This document shows, piece by piece, positions 56,916 to 64,000 of a DNA stretch of 64,000 nucleotides. The notes beneath the pieces are model-generated. The model was not told where the DNA came from, did not search any database, and was given only the letters and a program-made list of their open reading frames with translations. Numbering within the stretch: the first letter of the stretch is position 1; each line of letters begins with the position of its first letter. A program made the position numbers and the translations under genes. Source of the DNA: Moniliella sp. 'wahieum' (Eukaryota > Basidiomycota > Moniliellomycetes > Moniliellales > Moniliellaceae); contig RSEE01000063.1 in NCBI GenBank assembly GCA_003971905.1, positions 186,001 through 250,000 of the forward strand, in the 5' to 3' direction.

Positions 56916-59900
56916 ATGGACGCATCAGGTCTCGCCACCCCCAAATCACAGTCGGACGGCGCTGTCCAAACGCCGCGAAGGAGCCCTTATCCCCCGCTAG
57001 CGCTAGTGTACGCTTTGCGCGATCATTTAACCACCCTCGTGCCGCGCCGGATCCATCTAAGGAACAACAATTCAATCCTTCTCCCAACCTTTTCCATCCA
57101 GAATGGACCTTGCTTCCTCGTAAGAATCAAGTGCCACTGTTGCGTCGTCCTTCGGATGCGGCTTTTCTTGCCCAAAGTCCTCGGGGCACAGAGTACTCCC
57201 CAATCACAAGCGACCCATTGTTTCCTTGGTTGGGACCTTCTACCAGCAAGTGCACAGTACGTTCTTCACTTTCAGCCCATGGTGTGGTTTCTGACTTCTT
57301 CACGACCACAGGAAACATCCAGAGGGACTGGCTGAGCTCAGAGAAGAAGCTCTATCCTTTGGGATCTCTCTCGATTCCAACCCAACAGGACTCACATCGA
57401 CCTTTGAAGATTCGGACGAGGATGAAGAGGAGGTGCCTACGTTGACCAGTGGGAAGGATAGTCTCCGGAAGATCAAGAATGGCTTTCGGTCTCTCGGAAG
57501 GTCTGCCAAGCCTCCTTTTCCTTCAGTAACGCCCACATTGCAAAAGACGACACATACTTTGGGGAGCAGGGACTCGGAGGGCACCATGGAATCGACTGCT
57601 TCGCTCCGAAGTAGGGCGAGGTTCATTCCCCCTTCTACACCAGGGCGTGGGTCTGACTTTGGTCCTGCCTTGTCCCTTCACGAGAAGGGAGATAACGCCC
57701 CTTCCACCTTTCCAAGAGTGGAGCACCAACGCAGCCTCTCGGGCTTCCCTATGCTTTCTCCATTCCGCACTGGAGGAAAGAGATCCTTGGCAGAACCCGG
57801 TCGAAGCCCAAGCCAAATGGGACTTGGTGGGTTAAGTGCCCATGATGGTACCCCCACTCGTGCCGGGGTCATAAGCCCCGACTTGCCCCCCAGCCCTACG
57901 CTAGCCACGCAACGCGCTCAAAAGAGGGTGGAGTACAAGACCGAAGACTTATTTGACCGAATGGCCTCTACTGAATTCTCCTCTAAGGCTCGGGGAAATC
58001 GCGAAGCTTCGATCCCCCTGCTTCATGAGGGTGCCAGACCAAGAAGGAAGTCTTCAATCCAGGATACGTCAATGAAGGTATCTCTTCCTGACCGACCTAG
58101 TACGGTGATGGACATCGCTAGCCCTGGAGTGGAAGATATTCCACCTCACCTGTCACGTCGGTTCTCAGCCCGTTCAGCTTCGGACGCAGATGGGACAGGT
58201 TCAATGTCCTCCATCCACCGATGGTCGACAGAATCGAACGCCCGCCGGGACGTCTCCCAAACAAGAGCAAGTCAGTTGCTTGCTTCTCTTTTGGCAGAGA
58301 TCGAGTCACAAGCCAAGCAAGGGGGGCAAACTCGACACAGCCGGGAAGCTCATACACTCTTCCATCACCAGGTACATGCCCCATGCCAGCCCCACTGGAG
58401 CTGGACGAACCACCCACTTCATCGGAGTGGGCTCAAGAATCTCCTACGGTCCTTTGTATGGACTCGGCAGTCTTGCCGAGTGCGCCCCCCCAGGCTGGTG
58501 AGGAGGGGGGACTTGTGCCTGAGGTGGAAGAAGAGAACTGGTCACGTCCGAATCGGAGGAAGACCTACAACCTGAACCGCTTCCAGAATCAAGCGTTGAA
58601 GAACCATCAAACTTGATCCGTGGTATGACGGGACGTCGAGCAAAAAACCAACAAATTCCGGTCAGTGTATCTTCCTTATCGAGTCTGTGCTCCCCACTTG
58701 GCACAAATGGAAGCCAGGACAAGGACCAGCGTCATTTTCTCTCTTTTGTTGGTATCCCGTCTCTTCCTCCCCCCGCGCCACAGAATTTGAGGGAGAGAAA
58801 GGCAAGCGATCAGGGCAAGTTAGGGATTCATTCATCATCTCTCTATGTTGATGAGCCTGTTGAACACTCATTATTGCCTTTACACCCTTCTATTTCGAGG
58901 GATTCTTTTGGGGATGAGAAAGAGGAGAAAGCACCGCCCTGGATTTGGGAGCTGGTCGCATACGGAAAGGAAGGTTCTCAGAAGGTGAGGCTTTCAATCG
59001 AAAGCAGTACGTTCTTCCCTTCGCTTGGCACGCTATGTGGCCCTCCCCACGCTCCCAAACAAGGCCAGTTCAGTGCCTTCCTCCGTACCCTTTTGAAGGA
59101 TCAGAACGAAACACCCGAAACTGCTCCTTCTTCCAGGCTGGTGTCGCCTCCAAGTGGTAAAAATGGGAAACTATGGCCTCTAGCTTCGTCACCCAAACAG
59201 TCTCACACCAAAGGCACACATTTTTCTGGTGGCATGGGAAACACGTCTGTTGGCATGGGGAGCACTTCTGTTGGGTTGACGGTCAACACAGCTGCCGCCA
59301 CAGAATGGGCCCTGTCGCCTGCACCCAAATCGTCTTCCCACTCCAATTGGCGCAGCAGCACCGGAACGTCACCTCATCCCACCTGCATTAGTCCCAATAA
59401 TTTCGGGATCCACGATCGTGCACGACGTGCCAGCAGCAGTTTTGCCGAGGGGGTCAGTTCGGCAAACATCAGCCACTCTGTCTTGAATCTCTTTGGGGAG
59501 AACCTGTTTGGCCTGAATTCGTTCGAGCTTGCACCCCTGAGCGTCTCTTCGGCTACCAGTGGTGGATTCTTAGCAGTTCCCCTCCCTTCCCTCCCGCTAC
59601 ATCTCTACAGCAACGGTGCGAGGGACCTTCTCCCAAAGAAGGCAGTTATCTCGACATGCTGGATGAAGACGACGACGAACCCGCCCCATCTTCTCCATTT
59701 GTCCCGCGCTCTCAGATCCCGAATTGTCATGCTGAAGAGGAGGAGGCCGTCGAAGATGACTGCTGTCTCCACATTCGACTTCGTCGCCCCGCCCACCTAT
59801 ACCCCGCCCTTCTTTCTTTGCTTGCAACCGACACGATTCTCGATCCGGAACCTCTTCATGATGTGGACTATAAGGCAGTGCAGATGGAGGCGGCATTGCT

Positions 59901-59940
59901 TGGCTACAAACCGAGCGACTTGGGTGTTGAGTGTTTTTGA
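56916..59940 (+). CDS. Large, mostly disordered protein, unknown
   Basis: Start MDASGLATPKSQSDGAVQTP at 56,916. Frame switches near 57,000 and 57,180-57,240 lead to a 55-base intron (57,257-57,311, GTACGT...CCACAG). A long Ser/Pro/Arg-rich region carries many possible phosphorylation sites (SLSGFPMLSPF, TPTRAGVISPDLPPSPT) and a short helix (RASQLLASLLAEIESQAK). After further breaks near 58,370, 58,600 and 59,630 it ends with an acidic stretch and LYPALLSLLATDTILDPEPL...GYKPSDLGVECF at 59,940. That ordered C-terminus is the best handle for homology. It resembles regulatory scaffold proteins in composition only. An alternative frame continues to 60,115. Confidence 0.55.
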
Positions 59941-60725
59941 CTTTTGTGATATCAATGGATCCGATTCTTCCAAGTATGAAGAGTCTTCTTCTCGGTTTTT
60001 ATCTCAGCACGTTGGGGGGGACTTTGTGTTTTCTCCTTTCATCAGTGGCGATGATGCACTGATGTGTGTGTTACCAAAATACTACACCTCACAACAAGAG
60101 GGGATATTGGTGTAGCCGCAGGCATTATTCCTGTAGAAGTATATACTAGTGTTAGACGTAGCGTTCCCCTGCCCCAGCCTTCTTAAGTCTGCCAATGAAA
60201 TGGAAGTTACTAGTGCGGGTGGTGGCCATATATCATTATTGGCACGATGGGGACTTTTGTGGTGTTTGGCGAGGTGGACCGCTAATGCCCGTGTCGGGAT
60301 GCCTGGCCTGCAATCCATGCGCGCTCCAAGTCGATGGCCTGTGCCCGTTTGGGCTGGGGGCGGGGGGGATATGCAGCCGCTACGTGCTGAGGCTGAGTCG
60401 GGTGGTAAAAACGAGAACGCGAGGACGTGGACAGCTCGAAGGGCCTGAACAATTTAATGGAAAGGAAGCGGAGTTGCTAATTGGCTGACATGTGAGACAT
60501 GTGACACTTGTGACACTCAATCACCTGCGATGACGTTTAGCGGAGTGGGCAGTGTGCGCAGCAGCGGGGGGGGGCGCACTGGGCGGAGCTTGCTGGAGAG
60601 TGAAGCTTGACGCTCTGCGCGCTCCGCCGGCCCTCGCCACCTCCACCGTCGGCCATGGCCCTCTGACCCACCCGTCCATCTTCGTTCTTACCGCCCCCTC
60701 CCCCACTTAAGTACCGTCCGCAGCC
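59941..60725. other. Intergenic
   Basis: Promoter side of the PQ-loop gene; contains an ACATGTGAC patch (60,488-60,515) and pyrimidine-rich leader DNA (60,620-60,720). No gene seen. Confidence 0.5.
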
Positions 60726-61954
60726 ATGGCGCTCGCCACGCTCGCCGCCGTTGGGTTGGCAGTCTGCCCGCCGCTGGTGTACGCCGAACAAGCCTACCGG
60801 ATGTACCAGCGCCAGGATAGCCGTGGGTTCGCCAAGGAAGTGTGTGGCGTCTTGCTTTTTGCCAATGGGGCACGTGTGCTCTGGTGGTTCTCCGAGCGCT
60901 ACGAAACACCACTCTTGGTCCAGGCTGTACTGATGATTGCCGCCCAACTCTTTCTCCTCTATCTGTGCATCCGCTTCATGCCTGCCGCACCTGTCTCTGA
61001 GCTAAGATCCAGTGGGGCCAATCCAGAGCCTGTGTTTGATGCTCAGGAAGAACAGACGCTATATCCTCCTCCTCGGACACCACGTTTCCAATGCGTGTCG
61101 ACCCGCCCCGGAAGAAATCCAAACTGAGGAGGGAGAGGGACACCATGCACCTTCGCATTCCGTTCCGGACTATGACGACGTCTCTCCTTCGCAGGGACGT
61201 TGGACGTTCATGCACCGTTTTCTCCGACATCTACGTACCTCGCCTCCTGGCTGGCATCGTCCGTTGAACCTCTGGAACTGGCCTCACTTTTCCACGTGTG
61301 TACCTTCCCACTCCCAATTGAAGCACTTAAGGCTGACCCACCGACAGATATGCAGCCGTCTACGCTGGCTACATGGCCATCCTCGCCATCTTACAGGTCG
61401 CCTTGGGCTGGTCCAAGGCGTACAATGCCGTGCTTGGTACGTGGGCTATGGGGGTGGAAGCTCTGCTTCCTCTGCCGCAACTCGTTCAAAATCAAAAGCG
61501 CAAGTCACTTTCGGGTTTCCAGCTCTCTGTCCTGGCCGGTTGGACAGGCGGAGATGCATTCAAGACAGTGTACTATGTTATTCGCAAGGCACCATTGCAG
61601 TTTACTGTTTTTGGCGCGTTCCAATTAACTGTTGATCTTGCCATTTGCGTCCAGGCATATCTCTTCCGCTCCCAGACGGCGCAGGACAACGCCCTTCTTG
61701 CCGCTGAGGAAGGGACTAGCCCTAGTGCATTTTCTCCAAGAGGTTCTCCACGCTCCAGGGATCCCCTCTTGCGTGGCGACCCACTTTCTCATACTGGTTC
61801 AGCAGATGAGGTGGAACTCTTGCCCCGTTCTTCAGAGGCAAGCGAACGCGATATTACGTCCCCCCACAAACAGTCTCTGGAACAGGCTTCTCGCGCGTCG
61901 GTGCCGGACGAATCACCCTACGCTATTGGGAGCGACGATGAAGAAAAAGACTAG
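60726..61954 (+). CDS. PQ-loop repeat membrane protein (SLC66A2/PQLC1, yeast Any1-like)
   Basis: Starts MALATLAAVGLAVCPPLVYA at 60,726, directly in the first helix. The first PQ-loop half includes AEQAYRMYQRQDSRGF and helices VCGVLLFANGARVLWWF and LLVQAVLMIAAQLFLLYLCI. A cytosolic acidic loop (one break near 61,100) leads to RPLNLWNWPHFS. A 52-base intron (61,296-61,347, GTGTGT...GACAG) precedes TYAAVYAGYMAILAILQVAL. The second PQ loop is clear: EALLPLPQLVQNQKRKSLSG, then SVLAGWTGGDAFKTVYYVIR. The tail is acidic and Ser-rich and ends at 61,954. Relatives act at Golgi/endosome membranes on lipid asymmetry (Any1 opposes flippase function). Transport of a specific substrate is not shown by the sequence. 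Confidence 0.85.
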
Positions 61955-62322
61955 CGCATGCCATGGTTTAAGATGAAGGGAAGGACGCCGACATAGGCAG
62001 GCTGCAGAGTGGGGCAGGAAATGAAAGCGTGCAATGGAATGGGGAGAGAGGGCTCATATACATAGGTCGTGCATGAGCCTGTTCGTCAGCAAGGGAACGC
62101 TGTTTTCTTCTACTTGTTAAGGCCGCGCCCTGCACCCTCCACCTTATCCATCTCTTCAAACATGGGTATTATCTTAAGACATCAGGTAGCGCGACATGCT
62201 CGGGGGCAAATATGCCCTACAGACCAGGAGGCCGTCGATTCATTTTTCCAGTGTCAAGCGGTGAGCCTTTTAGCGCATCAGGCCTCAGGCCGCTCCGCCA
62301 TTCGTTGGGGTGGTGACCCATC
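61955..62322. other. Convergent 3' intergenic region
   Basis: Shared 3' flank of the PQ-loop and isocitrate dehydrogenase genes; no feature seen. Confidence 0.5.
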
Positions 62323-63453
62323 TCAGAGCCGCTTGATGATCTCCGTAAATGCACGAGTGCCCAGCGAGCGCCCAGGTCCCCTGTGCGTTGGCTTGAGCAA
62401 TTGCCTTGAAGACAGCCGCCTCGATCTTGTCGGCCTTGTCAACAGGCTCATGTGGCGCAGCATCATGATCGACGACAGCAGCAGTGCGGTGGGTTGGCCT
62501 TGTCCATCCCCGCAATGTCCGGGCTGAACCATGCACGGCCTCGAAGATGCTGGCGTCATAGCCAATGTTACCCGACGGGGTCAGGCCCAGGCCACGATCA
62601 GACCGGCGCACATGTCGGACAAGATGTACCATACAAGTTGGGCATCACCATCACCCGGTCCGAGTAGGGTGCCGGGTCCTGCACGATCCGCAAGCAGGCG
62701 CGGTCCAGCAGATCCTCGTCGTACGCAATGTCTGGGTACTCCTTGGCGACGGCGCGGCAGGCGTGCAGGAACATGCCGTCCGACATGCGCATAATGTTGG
62801 CCTTGTGCACCGCCGTCACGCGCTTGCGCCCGCTCTGCTGCGCGTGGTGGAACGCGTACCGAGCAACCCGCTCGGACGCCTCGAGAGTGATCAGCTTGAT
62901 CGACTGGACCACCCCATCGACAATCTCGTGCTCAATGCCCGAGTACTCGCCCTCGGTGTTCTCGCGGATGAGGACAGTGTTGACATTGTCGTAGGCCGTC
63001 TTGAAGCCCTCGATCGAGCGACAGGGACGCACGTTGGCGTACAGCTTGAACGTCGACGCAGCGTCAGGTTGAGAGAAACGTGGCCCTTGCCCACTGGGTG
63101 GCAAGGGGACCCTTGAGGGCAACCGTGTTCTGACGAATGCTCTTGACCGCATCAGCAGGGATGGTGACTTGCCCTGCTCGTTGATGTAAGGGGTAACCTC
63201 AACCTCCTCCCACTTGATGGGCACGCCGGCAGCGTGGTAAATGTTCTTGACGGCGTCAGCGACCGGGGCCAATGCCGTCACCAGGGATGAGGGTGACGAG
63301 GTACTTGCCGTCGGCCTCGGGCTTCTTGGCGTACGCGGTGATGCCGCCGGCGGGGGTCTGGAGGCCGCGGCTGAGGGCAGGGATGGCGGCGCGAGCCACG
63401 GGACGGAGGGAGGCGGCACGCACGCCGGCGCGAAGGGTGGGGAGGGCAAGCAT
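62323..63453 (-). CDS. IDH2: NAD-dependent isocitrate dehydrogenase, catalytic (Idh2/IDH3A) subunit
   Basis: Mitochondrial TCA-cycle enzyme, isocitrate to 2-oxoglutarate. The start at 63,453 gives MLALPTLRAGVRAASLRPVA, an Arg/Ala-rich presequence. Motifs in order: YLVTLIPGDGIGP, KWEEVEVTPYINEQGK, SLNLTLRR (substrate arginines), FKLYANVRPCRSIEGF, IRENTEGEYSGIEHEIVDGV, VTAVHKANIMRMSDG (catalytic lysine), VMPNLYGDILSDMCAGL (metal aspartates, partly out of frame), TPSGNIGYDASIFEAVHGSA and NPTALLLSSIMMLRHM. It ends FTEIIKRL at 62,323, very like yeast Idh2. The intact SLNLTLRR and Lys/Asp sites point to the catalytic rather than regulatory subunit. Frame breaks occur near 63,280, 63,165, 63,110, 63,065, 62,622, 62,600 and 62,535. 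No intron is needed. Confidence 0.92.
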
Positions 63454-64000
63454 GGGCAACGAGATGGAGCGGTGGTGGAGCGGCGCGGGAACCGACGGGA
63501 GGAAAAATGGCAGCAATCCTTAGGCCTTGGGCCTTAGTCTGCTGCGCTCGATCGAACCGCGTGCGGCAGCAGCAGGCAGTGCGGATGCAGCACTGGCGCC
63601 GTGCCGGGCGCGGGGGAGCCACACTCGCCATGCGCCTGTGTCGTCACATTTCATTTCAATTCACTTCATGCTTCCTTCGCGTTGTCCTTTGCGTTCCATG
63701 GGCCCCGTGTCATTCGGCCTGACGAGCCACCCACACGCTGACGAAGCATCCCCACCGGGTGGTCCCGCGCCTAGCGTCCATCCCCCGGTTTGGCGGGCGC
63801 ATGGCGGATGGCCCGCGGCCGCCCCACCCGGTCATGCCCGTAGCTGACGTAGCAGCAGAAGGGAGAAGCAAAGAATGCCAGAATGTCCAAAACAAAAAGA
63901 AACAAAAAGAAAACTCGAAATCGCAAGAAAACTCACTCAACCAGAACGAAAACAGCGTCGAGCTAAGCAGACTTCGCGTCGCCCTACCCTCTCTGATCCC
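63454..64000. other. IDH2 upstream region
   Basis: Promoter side of IDH2 to the window edge. Short composition-driven ORFs only; no neighbouring gene start recognised. Confidence 0.5.

Noticed and set aside
14300-63453. Programmed ribosomal frameshifting
   Set aside because: Break sites share no slippery motif, occur in both directions and often at plain homopolymers, and some pairs compensate each other. Sequencing error explains this more simply.

Overview
This is nuclear DNA from a fungus, most likely a basidiomycete and tentatively Ustilaginomycotina. The evidence is GC-rich protein-coding DNA, few and short introns (about 49 to 166 bases, mostly with GTACGT-type donors) and a set of typically fungal proteins: a WOPR (Gti1/Pac2) regulator, a Cla4-type PAK kinase, Atg27, a soluble fumarate reductase fused to cytochrome b5, and a DUF2470 membrane protein. 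Taxonomy is inferred from gene content and was not tested by a search.

Layout. Bases 1-125 are the 3' end of a GPI-anchored wall or surface protein. From 126 to about 14,290 the window is gene-poor. It is AT-rich and full of short palindrome-based tandem repeats in places, and GC-rich with overlapping open frames elsewhere; one candidate membrane-protein locus lies near 12.0-12.9 kb. From 14.3 to 41.5 kb genes are dense: fumarate reductase (-), Cla4/PAK (-), LSM7 (-), proteasome beta-7 (-), DUF2470 protein (+), a secreted-type Cys-rich membrane protein (-), RNA polymerase III subunit RPC34/RPC6 (-), a small unknown gene (-), Atg27 (+), aldehyde dehydrogenase (+) convergent with a zinc alcohol dehydrogenase (-), a small unknown ORF (-), and a very long coiled-coil protein (-). 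Then come an intron-containing tRNA-Glu(CTC), the WOPR regulator (+), a 3.6 kb repeat-bearing gap, a 208-residue unknown protein (+), a Sec7-like protein (+), a disordered unknown protein (+), a PQ-loop membrane protein (+), and the catalytic subunit of NAD-isocitrate dehydrogenase (-).

The genes are mostly unrelated housekeeping and regulatory functions, as is usual for a eukaryotic chromosome. The clearest functional neighbours are the convergent aldehyde and alcohol dehydrogenases, both with probable mitochondrial presequences. Membrane traffic is represented three times (Atg27, Sec7-like, PQ-loop/Any1-like).

Reading caution. Nearly every recognisable gene is interrupted by one to several single-base frameshifts, including essential ones (PRE4, LSM7, RPC34). 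Conserved sequence resumes at once in another frame, often at homopolymers. I interpret these as residual indel errors of a long-read assembly, not as pseudogenes. Gene spans below therefore join segments from several frames, and exact protein lengths are approximate.
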